A DNA stretch of 64,000 bases, taken from NCBI GenBank assembly GCA_018401495.1, contig JAGYJX010000008.1, positions 62,001 to 126,000 of the forward strand, read 5' to 3'. Source of the DNA: Rhodospirillaceae bacterium (GTDB taxonomy: Bacteria > Pseudomonadota > Alphaproteobacteria > Thalassobaculales > Thalassobaculaceae). Within the stretch, counting starts at the first letter, position 1. Every line of letters starts with the position of its first letter. Both the position numbers and the translations under genes were made by a program. The notes beneath the pieces are model-generated. The model had not been told where the DNA came from. It saw only the letters and a list, made by a program, of their open reading frames with translations, and made no database searches. This document shows, piece by piece, positions 45,377 through 55,117 of the stretch.

Positions 45377-48300
45377 CTAGCCGCACTTCGAGTAGCCGCA
45401 GACCGTGCAGAGCGCGCAGCCCTCCTGGTGGACCATGGCCAGCGAGCCGCAGCTCGGGCACTGTCCGGGAACGGCGCCCTGGTTGACCGCCTCGCGGATC
45501 GCCGCCGGGTCCTTCGCCGAGACCATGCCCTCGCGGTGCTTGAGGAAGCCGATGGCGAGCATGTGGGTCTCGATCACCTCGCCGATCGCGGCGAGCAGGG
45601 AGGGGACGTACTTGCCCTTCAGCCACTGGCCGCCGCGCGGATCGAACACCGCCTTCAACTCGTCGACCACGAACGACGACGTCGCCGCCGCGCCGGAACA
45701 CCGCGCTGATCATGCGGGTCAGCGCCACCGTCCAGGCGAAATGCTCCATGTTCTTGGAGTTGATGAACACCTCGAACGGCCGACGCCGGCCGTCCTGCTC
45801 GATGTCGTTGACGGTGATGTAGATGGCGTGGTCGCTGTCCGCCCACTTGATCTTGTAGGTCTCGCCCGGCAGCGCCATCGGCCGGTCGAGCGGCCGGGTG
45901 AGGTGCACGACCGCCCTTCCGTCGGCCAGGATCGTCGGTCGTCCCGCCCGGCGCCTCCGGCGCGACCGGGACCGCCGCCTGCTCCGGCTCCTCGCGGCGG
46001 GTGGCGAGCACCGCGCCGGTCACGTCGTTCGGCCGGTAGGTGGTGCAGCCCTTGCAGCCGGATTCGTAGGCCTGCCGGTAGACGTCCTTGAACGCCTCGA
46101 AGGCGATGTCCTCGGGGCAGTTGATGGTCTTGGAGATCGAGCTGTCGACGTATTTCTGCACCGCCGCCTGCATCACCACATGGTCGCTCGGGGCGAGGCC
46201 CTGGGCGTTCACGAAGGCCGGGGTGAGCGCCGCGTCCGGCCCCTTCAGGTCGCGGTACAGGCGGTAGGCGAGGTCGCTCACCTCCTCGGTCCGGCGCGAG
46301 CCGTCGGGCATCAGCACGGTGCGGTCGTAGGTGAAGCTGAACACCGGCTCCAGGCCCGACGAGACGTTGTCGGCGAACAGCGAGATGGTGCCGGTCGGCG
46401 CGATCGAGGTGACCAGGGCGTTGCGGATGCCGTGCGCGGCGATGGCGTCGCGCAGGTCCGGGTCGAGCTCGCGCACCGTCTCGCCGGCGAGATAGGGCTC
46501 GGCCTCGAACAGCGGGAACGGGCCCTTCTCGGCGGCCAGGTCGATCGAGGCCCGGTAGGCGTGGCGGCGCAGCAGCGCCATCCAGCGCTCGGTGGCGGCG
46601 ACCGCCTCCGGCGACCCGTAGCGCAGGCCGCAGAAGATCAGCGCGTCGGCGAGCCCGGTCACGCCGAGGCCGATCCGCCGCTTCGCCCTCGCCTCGGCGG
46701 CCTGCTGGGCGAGCGGGAAGCGCGAGACGTCGACGACGTTGTCCATCATGCGGACCGCGACCGGCACGATCTCGGCCAGCGCCGCCTCGTCGAGGGCGGC
46801 GTCCGGCTCGAAGGGCCGGCTGATCAGCGTCGCCAGGTTGATCGACCCGAGCAGGCAGGCGCCGTAGGGCGGCAGCGGCTGTTCACCGCAATTGTGGACG
46901 ACCAGACCGTTGGCGTCGAAGGCGCTCGGCCCGGGGATCGTGGCGTCGTAGACCGTCTCTTCCCCATCGGGCTCGATCCCGGCGACCCGGAAGACGAAGC
47001 GCTCCTTGTTGAGCGCCCGGCGATACGCGCCGAGCCTGGCGTTGAGCAACGCCGATTTTTCGCTGTCCGCAAACCCGATCCGACTGGCGAAGCGTACGAG
47101 ATTGCTGCCCGACACCACGAGCTCGTGCTGCGCGCGATGGGCGTAATCGGCGCTGCCGCCTCGACCGTCCGGCATGGCGCGAACACCCGCCGCGCGCCGG
47201 AACGCGTAGAGGCGCGCGACGACACCGAGGCGCAGCAGCATCCGCTGCACCGCCTGGAGATCCTCGAGGGACGACTGCGACAGGCGGACACTGACACCCT
47301 TGCTCTGACTCCCTGCACGCTGCCGTCGGCGTCGAACAGGCCGCGCAGGAAACCCCGGTAACACTCGGCGGATCCACGCTCGATCTCCTCCGTCACCGCC
47401 TTGGCGCCCGGCGTCATACCGAAACGAAGGGCGAGCGCCTTCACGGCGGCGGTCGACATCCGCCGCTCGCCGCGCTCGGCGACCTCCATCCAGCCGGCAA
47501 AGTCGCTGCGATGGCCGAGCGTCCGCACCGCGCGCTCCGCCTCGGCCATGACGGCGGGCACGCCAGGGCGCTCGAACCCGCCGTTGACGACGGCCCGGCC
47601 AGGCCACGCGCACAGGACCGCCTTGTCCGCCTTGAGCGTTCCGTCTCCCAGCAGCAGGCCGAGCAGATAACCCTCCTCGAAGGTCCCCGGCCCGTCCCAC
47701 GACACGGTCTCGCCGTGATCGTGCAGCACGACCTCGTCTCCTTCGCGCAACTCGCCGGCGGCGATCCAGTCGCTCCGCGTGCGCCAGCGCGTACGCTCGG
47801 TCACCCGGCGGACCCGGTGGTCGGCGGTCAAGCGCAGCGAGACGCCCTCCGCCGTGCGGAGCCGGTACACCGGCTTCACGCCGGTGGCGAAGAAGCCCTG
47901 CCCGGTGCTGGGGTGTGGAACACCGTCGATCAGGGCGGCGAACGGCCGGCCGACGAGATCGCGGACCAGCGCGGGGCCGTCGGCGGTGTGCACCCAGGTG
48001 TCGCCGGTGACGCAGGGATTGGTCGCGGCGATGGTCTCGCAATACCACAGGTTGTTGCGACGGTTGATCCGGTCGATGAAGATCACGCCGGGCTCGGCGA
48101 CATCGTAGGTGGTGGCCATGATCCGGTCCCACAGGGCGCGCGCCTTCAGGGTCCGGAACACGGTGCCGTCGAACACCAGGTCCCAGTCGGCGTCGGCCTC
48201 GACCGCCGCCATGAACGGGTCGGTGACCAGGACCGACAGGTTGAACATCCGCAGCCGCGCCGGATCGCGCTTGGCTTCGACGAAATCCTCGATGTCGGGG

Positions 48301-48815
48301 TGGTCGCAGCGCAGCGTCGCCATCATGGCGCCGCGCCGCGAGCCGGCGCTCATGATGGTGCGGCACATGGCGTCCCAGACGTCCATGAACGACAGCGGGC
48401 CGGAGGCGTCGGCGCCGACCCCTTAACCGGGGCGCCGCGCGGCCGCACGGTGGAGAAGTCGTAGCCGATGCCGCCGCCCTGCTGCATGGTCAGAGCCGCT
48501 TCCTTCAGCGACTCGAAGATCCCCTCCATGGAATCCGGGATCGTGCCCATGACGAAGCAGTTGAACAGCGTCACCGACCGGCCGGTGCCGGCGCCGGCGA
48601 GGATCCTGCCCGGCCGGCAGGAAGCGGTAGCCCTCCATCGCCTCGAAGAACCGCTCGGCCCAGTGCTCGCGTGCCTCGGGAGCCTCGGCCTCGGCCAGCG
48701 CCGCGGCCACTCGCCGCCAGGAATCCGCCGGCGTCGCCTCGACCGGCTCGCCGTCCAGCCGAAGCCGGTACTTCATGTCCCAGATCTGTCGGCTGATCGG
48801 TGCCGGATCCTGCAT
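45377..48815 (-). CDS. nrdJ: Adenosylcobalamin-dependent (class II) ribonucleotide reductase, interrupted by an intein; frame broken
   Basis: NrdJ reduces ribonucleotides to deoxyribonucleotides with a cobalamin-generated thiyl radical. The host protein (about 770 residues) shows [55 protein letters not shown], the radical-Cys region [15 protein letters not shown], and [20 protein letters not shown]. The class II tail [11 protein letters not shown] follows, with a C-terminal zinc-type cluster ([19 protein letters not shown], then CGYSKCG). An intein occupies 46891-48014. The host frame shifts near 48612, 48422, 45945 and 45690. The start is the ATG at 48815, or the GTG just before it. The cofactor supplier, a PduO-type adenosyltransferase, is at 63.4-64 kb. 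Confidence 0.93.
46891..48014 (-). other. Intein with LAGLIDADG-type homing endonuclease inside NrdJ
   Basis: This in-frame insert of about 374 residues lies between host residues ...IAATNP and CGEQPLPP.... The N-terminal splice block starts [20 protein letters not shown] (Cys1 at 48012-48014), block B is [14 protein letters not shown], and the C-terminal blocks F and G read [18 protein letters not shown] then LVVHN, ending in Asn (46891-46893) before the host +1 Cys (46888-46890). The endonuclease has both DOD motifs, [13 protein letters not shown] and [14 protein letters not shown]. All residues needed for standard Cys1/Asn/Cys+1 splicing are present. The frame shifts once near 47312; the length, 1,124 bases, is one base short of a whole number of codons. 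Confidence 0.92.
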
Positions 48816-48904
48816 CACACACCCGCGTCGTCGGAGAACGGCCTTATACGATAGTGCGTGAGTGGCCGCGGATCAAATGTTCGTTCTTAGTTTGTTCCCG
48901 ACCG

Positions 48905-49579
48905 TCAGGGGCCGCTCGCGGTCGACGCGGACACGATGCTGGCCAGCGTGATCCGCACCCGGGCGAATATGAACTTGGTCCACTCGCCGGCGATCAGGCC
49001 GAAGGTGCCGGGCCAGCGCCACCACGCGTCCATCCGGACGTCCGCCGGAACCACCGGGTAGGGAACCAGCCTTGCCCCCGGCAAGGCGTGCTCGAATTCC
49101 AGCCAAGCGCGCGGCATGTGGTAGTTCGACGTCACCAGGATCAGCGCCTTGCGGTCGGTGGCGCCGGCCCACAGCGCGGTTTCCCGAGCGTTGCCCAGCG
49201 TATCGGAAGCGCCGTACCCGAGCACGATGCAGCAGTCGATGGTCGCCTGGTCCAGGTTCTCCCCGGAATCGGTGACAAGGTCGCGGATGCGGGCCGGATC
49301 AACCCGATGATCCACCCCCGACACGAACAGGACCGGTGCCTTTGCGTCGAGCAGCAGTGCCACCCCGGCGTCCATCCGCTTGCTGCCGCCGGTCAGCACC
49401 ACGATGGCGTCGGCCGGCTCCGCCGGAGCCACTGTCTCGGTTGGAATGCGGCCGGCGTAGCGCACCAGTCCGATGCCCCAGGCGGTCGCCAGCGACAGCA
49501 TGACGATGACGAAGCCGGTGCGCAGTGCGTACCCGGCACGCTCGGGCTCGCGACGAAAGCGGTAGCGGCGGCGTGCCAT
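48905..49579 (-). CDS. YdcF/ElyC/SanA-like (DUF218) envelope protein
   Basis: The 224-residue protein has one N-terminal membrane helix (GFVIVMLSLATAWGIGLVRY) followed by a DUF218 domain: ADAIVVLTGGSKRMDAGVAL, VLFVSGVDH, CCIVLGYGASDTLGNARETA and LILVTSNYHMPRAWLEFE. Relatives ElyC and SanA affect envelope and peptidoglycan precursor homeostasis. It follows ftsX with a 3-base gap, so it belongs to the ftsE-ftsX operon, a placement seen in other alphaproteobacteria. The gap to the nrdJ start is 89 bases. Confidence 0.88.
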   Translation of the reverse strand: MARRRYRFRREPERAGYALRTGFVIVMLSLATAWGIGLVRYAGRIPTETVAPAEPADAIVVLTGGSKRMDAGVALLLDAKAPVLFVSGVDHRVDPARIRDLVTDSGENLDQATIDCCIVLGYGASDTLGNARETALWAGATDRKALILVTSNYHMPRAWLEFEHALPGARLVPYPVVPADVRMDAWWRWPGTFGLIAGEWTKFIFARVRITLASIVSASTASGP

Positions 49580-49582
49580 CGC

Positions 49583-50501
49583 TCAGGTCAATCGTGCGAG
49601 CGACAGCAGGACCGAGGCCCGGGCGGTGGCTGTGGCGACCCCGGTTACGGCGAGCGGCAGGGCGGCGATGGTGACCCAGTCGGTGAACCCGAACTCGATC
49701 GACGCGACCAGGCTGGCGACGCCGGCGGGCCCGGTCTCGGCGATGGTGTCGGCGGCGGCCCAGCGCAGGCCGATCACGGTGAGCGCCGCAAGCACGGCGC
49801 CGATGGCTGCGCCGACCGCGGCGAGCCGGCCGGTATGGCGCTGGAACTGGGCGGCGATGAACCGGTCGGGCGCGCCGATCAGGTGCAGGATTTCGATCTC
49901 GTCGTAGTGCACGCCGAGTCCGGTGCGGACCGCGAACACCACGGCGGTGACCGCAGCCAGCGACACCAGCACGATCACCACCAGCCCGGTCGCGGCGATC
50001 GACCGGCCGAGCGCCCTGGCTTCCGACAGCCAGCGCGCGTGGTCGTCGAGGATGGTTCCCGGCGCGGCGTTCTCCAGGCGCTCGGCGAGCGCGTCCTGGT
50101 CGAGGGGCTGCCCCTGCGCCAGCCGTATGTCCACCAGGGTCGGCATCGGCAGCGTCCCGACCAGTTCCGGGCCGAGCCAGGGCTCCAGCAGGGCGGCGGC
50201 CTCGGCTTCCGGGACCGGGCGGGCCTCGGCGATGCCCGGGGTTACCCGCAGCAGCCGAAGGACGGCGTCGCGGCGCTCGTTGGACGAGCGCCAGCGAGGC
50301 CTCGGCGTCGGCGGCCACCGCCGGCGGGATCTGCACGGTCAGGGTGCCGGCGAGCCGGCGGTCCCAATCCGACACGAAGCTCTGCGCGGTCAGCCCGCCG
50401 ATCGCCGCGAGCACCGCCAGATAGACCAGCACCGCCAGCAGTCCAGGGAGGAAGCGTGTCGACGGGTCGCGGCCGAGCGCGAGGTCGTTGCGGCCCCACA
50501 T
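49583..50501 (-). CDS. ftsX: Cell division protein FtsX; frame broken
   Basis: FtsX, about 306 residues, is the membrane partner of FtsE and regulates septal peptidoglycan hydrolases. The N-terminus (MWGRNDLALGRDP) is cytoplasmic, then TM1 (FLPGLLAVLVYLAVLAAIGG), the large periplasmic loop, and three C-terminal helices (GLVVIVLVSLAAVTAVVFAV, LAAVGAAIGAVLAALTVIGL, VTIAALPLAVTGVATATA). The intracellular FHLIGA-like element is seen as EIEILHLIGAPDRFIAAQFQ. The frame shifts near 50282, between ASLALVQ and ERRDAVLRLLRVTPGIAEAR. It starts 2 bases after the ftsE stop. Confidence 0.9.
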
Positions 50502-50503
50502 GG

Positions 50504-51217
50504 TCAGCTCGGCCGCGCCACGGCCGGACCGGACACCGCTACCGCCCCGCCGCCGTTCATCGCGACCCGGGTCAGGCGGGCACCTTCCAGGTGCAGGCGT
50601 GGGTGGTCGAACCGCTTCACGATCGACTCGTTGTGGGTCGCGATCAGGACCGTGGTGCCCATCTTGTTCAGCTCCTCGAACAGGTACAGAAGCCGGACGG
50701 CGATTCGGTCGTCGACATTCCCTGTCGGTTCGTCGGCGAGCAACAGGCTCGGCCGGCCGATGACGGCGCGGGCAATGGCGATCCGCTGCTGCTGTCCGCC
50801 CGACAGGGTCGCGGGCAGGGCGTCGAGATGGCCGCTCAAGCCCACCCACGCCAGCAGTTCCGGGACGTGCTCGCGGATCAGCGATTCCCGGGTGCCGGCG
50901 ATCCGCAGCGGCAGCGCCACGTTGTCGAGCGCCGACAGGTGCGGCAGCAGCCGGAAGTCCTGGAACACCACGCCGACCTGTCGACGCAGCCCCGGTCGTT
51001 CCGAGCGCCGCAGCCTGGACACGTCCCGGTCGAACAGGCGGATGGTTCCGGATACCGGACGGGCGCCGAGATACATCAGCCGCAGCAGCGTCGACTTTCC
51101 CGCGCCGCTGCCGCCGGTGAGGAAGTGGAAGCTGCCCGGCTGAAGCTCGAAGGACACATCGCGCAGGATGACGGGGCCACCATCGTAGCGCATGAACACG
51201 TTCTCGAAGCGGACCAC
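50504..51217 (-). CDS. ftsE: Cell division ATP-binding protein FtsE
   Basis: The 237-residue ABC ATPase energises FtsX in the divisome. Walker A is LTGGSGAGKSTLL (residues 34-45), the Q-loop lies in VGVVFQDFRLLPHLSALDNV, the signature is LSGGQQQRIAIARA, Walker B is LLLADEPTGNVDD and the H-loop is VLIATHNES. The FtsE-typical N-terminus FENVFMRYDGGPVILRDVSF is present. The start is a GTG at 51217. It is followed directly by ftsX and ydcF, and is divergent from a DUF3426 protein across 195 bases that likely hold both promoters. Confidence 0.94.
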   Translation of the reverse strand: MVRFENVFMRYDGGPVILRDVSFELQPGSFHFLTGGSGAGKSTLLRLMYLGARPVSGTIRLFDRDVSRLRRSERPGLRRQVGVVFQDFRLLPHLSALDNVALPLRIAGTRESLIREHVPELLAWVGLSGHLDALPATLSGGQQQRIAIARAVIGRPSLLLADEPTGNVDDRIAVRLLYLFEELNKMGTTVLIATHNESIVKRFDHPRLHLEGARLTRVAMNGGGAVAVSGPAVARPS

Positions 51218-51412
51218 CTGGCTTCTCGCCCCTCACGACCTTTCGGCGTCGACGGGTGCCCTCGACCGCCGACTCGGCCCGATCTTGGACGAACGCCGTG
51301 GCGAAAGAAAGACGCGGCGCCCCTGACGTTGGAGTGGCCCACCGATGCAGCCGTGGCGGGGGCCGGCGCGCGCGCTATACTCCGCGCCGCGGATCGGACC
51401 ACGAGGCGGCGG

Positions 51413-52249
51413 ATGCGGGTTACCTGCCCGGAATGCGAATCGAAGTTCAAGGTGCCGGACAAGGCGCTGGGCACCACCGGGCGAAAGCTGCGCTGCAGCC
51501 AATGCGCGCACGAATGGTTCCAGGAGCCTGCCAAGGCCAAGCCTGAGCGCCGGGAACCGCCGGTTGCCAAGAAGGAAGCCAACGCCAAGGGCAAGCCCAA
51601 GGGGAAGCCCAAGCCCAAGGTGAAGCCAGAACCTCTGCCGGAGCCGGAACCGCCGGACGAACTCCCCGAGGACGAGACGCTCGACGAGGGCGAGACCGGG
51701 CTCGGCGGGCTGCGCGCCCGGTTGGACGACGATCCGCCGCCGCTGGGTGGGGTGTCGCGGTTCCGCGGCCCACGCTCACCAGCCCGGTCTGATCGCCGGC
51801 TGCCGGTGGCGCTGCTGGTTCTGACGGCCGCGGCGGTCGCGGTTCCGGCCATCCTGTTCGCGGCTCGCGGGTCGCTGGTGGAGGCCTGGCCGGCCAGCGC
51901 GTTGCTCTACGACACGGTTGGACTGCACGTCGAAGTGCCGGGCGAGGGCCTGATCCTGCAGAACGTCTATGTGCAACGCCAGCAGGAGGGAAGCGTCCCG
52001 CTGCTGCTGGTCGCCGGCGAGATCCGCAACCCGACCGAGAACCTGCGTAGTCTCCCGACGCTGCGCGGCACGGTGCTCGACGACCAGGGCGCGGCCCTCC
52101 AGTCTTGGCTGTTCACCGCCGAGGTCACGCAGCTCCTGCCGGGCGATGTGGTGCGGTTCCAGTCGGAACTCCCGGCTCCCGAAGGCCTCGCCAGCCGGGT
52201 GAACGTCACGTTCACCAATGAACGTCCGGCAGCGGGGCTCGGCTACTGA
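51413..52249 (+). CDS. Zinc-ribbon (MJ0042) and DUF3426 membrane protein
   Basis: The 278-residue protein starts with an MJ0042-type zinc ribbon: VTCPECESKFKVPDKALG and KLRCSQCAHEWFQ give four cysteines in two CxxC pairs. A Lys/Pro/Glu-rich linker follows (residues 43-110, repeated KPKGKPKPKVKPEP), then one membrane helix (VALLVLTAAAVAVPAILFAA) and an extracytoplasmic DUF3426 domain (LILQNVYVQRQQEGSVPLLL, RVNVTFTNE). The function is unknown. It sits in the conserved alphaproteobacterial arrangement beside ftsE. The start ATG at 51413 directly precedes the zinc ribbon. It converges on the TIGR02302 gene with 19 bases between stops. Confidence 0.88.
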   Translation: MRVTCPECESKFKVPDKALGTTGRKLRCSQCAHEWFQEPAKAKPERREPPVAKKEANAKGKPKGKPKPKVKPEPLPEPEPPDELPEDETLDEGETGLGGLRARLDDDPPPLGGVSRFRGPRSPARSDRRLPVALLVLTAAAVAVPAILFAARGSLVEAWPASALLYDTVGLHVEVPGEGLILQNVYVQRQQEGSVPLLLVAGEIRNPTENLRSLPTLRGTVLDDQGAALQSWLFTAEVTQLLPGDVVRFQSELPAPEGLASRVNVTFTNERPAAGLGY

Positions 52250-52268
52250 AAACGGCCCCTGGACGGGG

Positions 52269-54947
52269 TCAGAACCGTTTCAGAAGGCGTTCGATGTAGT
52301 CGAGTTCGAGGTCCGGGCGGCTGCGCTCGCCCGACCGCTTGCGAAGCTCATCGAAGATCCTCCGGGCGCGCTGCAGGTCGCCCTCGGCGGGGATGCCGAC
52401 AGTGCTGTCGTCGCTTGCCTGACCCTGGTTCGGGCGGTCGCGCAGCGGGTCACGCCGCTCGCCGCCCTCGCTGCGGCCCTGGGCGTTGGGGTCCGGCGCG
52501 GCACCGCCGTTGGCCTGCTGGTTCTGTTGCATGGATTCCGACAGCGCCTGGGCGCCGTCCTGCAGACGCTCGAGGGCGTCGCCCTGCGGGCCGACCGCCT
52601 CGCCGGGCTGGGCCTGGCCGAGCGCGTCGGTGGCGTCCTTCATCGCCCGCTCGGCCTCGCCGAAGGGCTGGGGAATGTCGCCCATGCCCTCGCCAAGCTT
52701 GCGCATGAACTCTCCGAGTTGGCGGCGCAGTTCCTCCTGCATCTGGGCGAGCGCTTCCGGGGTGATCTCACCCGGCTGGCCTTCGCGTCCGCCGCGGTCC
52801 CCGGCTTGCGGTTGCCCTTCGCCGCGCTGGCCTTGGCGTCCCGGCTGTTGGCCGCGGCCGTCGCGCTGGCCGGGCATGCGCCCCATCTCGCCACGCTGGC
52901 CGGGCTCGCGGCCCTCACCGCGTTCGCCCTGCTGGTGGGACTGATAGGTCTCGTCCATCAGGCGTTGCTGGCGCTCGGCCAGTTCCTGGAGTTGCCGCAT
53001 CATCTCCTGGGCGGCCATCTGTTCCGGGGACATCTGCTGCGGAACCCCGGCCCGCAGGTTCTCCATCATCTCGCGGAGCTGCGAAAGCAGCTGACGGGCG
53101 GCGTCCTTGGCCCCGGACTTCATCATCTCCCGGGCGCGATCGACCATGTCCATCAGATCCTGGCGCTGGACCATCTGGCTGGGGTCGACCTCCTGCATCG
53201 GCTGCTGGTCGCCCCGCTGCAGCTCCTGCTGCATCTGCTCCATCATCGCCTGCAGGTACTTGTCGATCGCCTGCTTCAACTCCTCCATGAGCTGCTCGAG
53301 CTCGTCCAGGTCGGGGTCGTCCTGGGCCAGCATCTCCATCAGCCGGCGCTCCAGCTCGCGCAGCTCGCGCGCCGCCAGCGACAGCTCGCCGTCCTCGACC
53401 CGCAGCGCGGTGTCCCACAGCAGCGACTGGACCTCCGCCAGCATCGCCGGGGCGGCGTCGTTCATGATCAGCCGGCCGGAAGCGAGACGGAGGCCCAGGA
53501 ACGTCACCACGTCGTCGTAGTAGTGCTGCGGACGCGCGGCCAGCTGCATCAGCACCTCGGCGATGTCGTCCTTCTCCTGCGGCTCGGTGACCAGGCGCTT
53601 GCGCTGCTCGATGATCGCGCGAGCCACCGGATGGGTGAACTGACGCTCCGGCAGGGTGATGCGGACCGCCTCGCTCTCACCCTCCTGGCCAGCCTCGTCG
53701 CGGGCCACCAGCACGATCTCGACCGGCTGGCCGGCCCACGGATGCGGTGTCAGGTCATGGAAGTCCTTGGCTTCGGCCGCTTCCAGGCCGTTGCCCGGCA
53801 GCGCCATAGCCAGAACGAGCTCCTCCTCGCCGGTGACGGCGCCGGCGGGGTCGAGGCGCTGGATCCGGGCCTCGACTCCGGCCAGTCCATAGTCGTCGCT
53901 GGCGGTGTAGTGGATCATCAGCGCCGCCCGTTCGGTCGGCTGCGGGTCGTCGGCGAAGGCCACGGTCGGCTTCAGGTCGGGCAGGACGGTGATCGTCCAG
54001 CCGGCCAGTTCCTCGCCCTCCTGGCGGATCGACAGCGCGGTGCCGGCGGTGATCGCGGTCTCGATCTGGTAGGCCTGATCGGTGACCGGCTCGAACGGCG
54101 TCACCGCCTCGCCGTCGCGCGTGGCGAGCGCCAGATCCGGGGTGCCTTCGCCGCCATTGACCTTGGCCAGAAGAACCGAGCCGGTGGGCACCGCCAGCCG
54201 CTGCGGCGTCGATCCGGAGCCGTCGGCCGCGCCGACCACGCTCGGGCCACCGATCGGTTGGCCGGCCCGGGCCAGCATCATCGGCGGGCGGCCGGTGTAG
54301 GCCGGCGGGTTGATCCAGACGTCGACGGTAGCCGGCACGCTCTCGACCAGCGGGCTCAGCGTCGGTTGGAACGCGTCGGCGACGCGGCCGAACGGATCGG
54401 GCGCCGCCACCGCCAGGCCGGCAACAACCACGAGACCCACGGCGGCGCGGACGCCGAACGGATCGAGACGCGCCATGGCCGGCTCCGGTGGCGCCACGCG
54501 CAGAGTGGCCAGGCTTTCCTCCTGTCGGCGGCGGTGCGCATCCCAGAGGGCTCGCGCCACCGGGTCCCGGCCGGTGCCGGCCAGCCGGTCGGCCAGACCG
54601 GAGACCGGGCGGTGGGCGAGAGCGCTGTCGCGCTCCAGCCGGCGGGTGGCGTCGGCGGCGACCGCCGGCTGCCAGCGCACGATCCCGCGCCGGACGCTCC
54701 ACAGCAGCCCGGCGGCAAAGGCTATCAGCAGCGCCAGGTGTCCCCAGCCGCCGGTGGCCTCGCCGATCGCGCCTGGAACCCCAAGCATCGCGATACCCAG
54801 AAACGCCGACACCAGCAGCACCGGTAGCCACAGCGATGGCCAGAGGCGTTCCCAGCCGACGACCGCGCGGGCGATCGCCAGCTTGCGGGCGACGCGGGCG
54901 GAGGGTGGGGGAGAGGTCCGATCGGACGGGGCCTCGTTGGGGCGCAC
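52269..54947 (-). CDS. TIGR02302 family (DUF4175) membrane protein
   Basis: The 892-residue protein has two or three N-terminal membrane helices (SLWLPVLLVSAFLGIAML and LALLIAFAAGLLWSVRR, with AAVGLVVVAGLAVAAPDPFG). A large extracytoplasmic beta-rich region follows (PATVDVWINPPAYTGRPPMM). A long Met/Gln/Glu-rich helical tail comes next (about residues 550-760, such as LMEELKQAIDKYLQAMMEQM) with a Gly/Gln/Arg-rich low-complexity stretch (about 690-745). The closing GDLQRARRIFDELRKRSGER is typical of the family. TIGR02302 proteins are alphaproteobacterial and of unknown function. The start is a GTG with GGAGG 6 bases upstream. It lies after lysA on the same strand (171-base gap). Confidence 0.92.
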   Translation of the reverse strand: MRPNEAPSDRTSPPPSARVARKLAIARAVVGWERLWPSLWLPVLLVSAFLGIAMLGVPGAIGEATGGWGHLALLIAFAAGLLWSVRRGIVRWQPAVAADATRRLERDSALAHRPVSGLADRLAGTGRDPVARALWDAHRRRQEESLATLRVAPPEPAMARLDPFGVRAAVGLVVVAGLAVAAPDPFGRVADAFQPTLSPLVESVPATVDVWINPPAYTGRPPMMLARAGQPIGGPSVVGAADGSGSTPQRLAVPTGSVLLAKVNGGEGTPDLALATRDGEAVTPFEPVTDQAYQIETAITAGTALSIRQEGEELAGWTITVLPDLKPTVAFADDPQPTERAALMIHYTASDDYGLAGVEARIQRLDPAGAVTGEEELVLAMALPGNGLEAAEAKDFHDLTPHPWAGQPVEIVLVARDEAGQEGESEAVRITLPERQFTHPVARAIIEQRKRLVTEPQEKDDIAEVLMQLAARPQHYYDDVVTFLGLRLASGRLIMNDAAPAMLAEVQSLLWDTALRVEDGELSLAARELRELERRLMEMLAQDDPDLDELEQLMEELKQAIDKYLQAMMEQMQQELQRGDQQPMQEVDPSQMVQRQDLMDMVDRAREMMKSGAKDAARQLLSQLREMMENLRAGVPQQMSPEQMAAQEMMRQLQELAERQQRLMDETYQSHQQGERGEGREPGQRGEMGRMPGQRDGRGQQPGRQGQRGEGQPQAGDRGGREGQPGEITPEALAQMQEELRRQLGEFMRKLGEGMGDIPQPFGEAERAMKDATDALGQAQPGEAVGPQGDALERLQDGAQALSESMQQNQQANGGAAPDPNAQGRSEGGERRDPLRDRPNQGQASDDSTVGIPAEGDLQRARRIFDELRKRSGERSRPDLELDYIERLLKRF

Positions 54948-55117
54948 GGCAATCCTCCGCGAAGGCGGTGGGCGACCGAACGCCGGCCGATGCGGCCCCC
55001 CTTATCGGCGACGTCGAGCGGTCAAGGGGTCAAAGTGTCGGGTCGCGGCCGCCCCTGGTCAAGGGGCGGGCGGAAAACGGCTCCGTGCCGCAGCCGCTCG
55101 GTTCCACTCCTGCGGTG

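Noticed and set aside
45377..48815. Programmed ribosomal frameshifting in nrdJ and other genes
   Set aside because: The shift sites share no slippery heptamer or downstream structure, and the shifts go in both directions.
48800..51410. A long plus-strand open frame running into the zinc-ribbon gene
   Set aside because: Only the part from 51413 reads as a real protein; the upstream part lies antisense to ydcF, ftsX and ftsE, whose motifs are clear.
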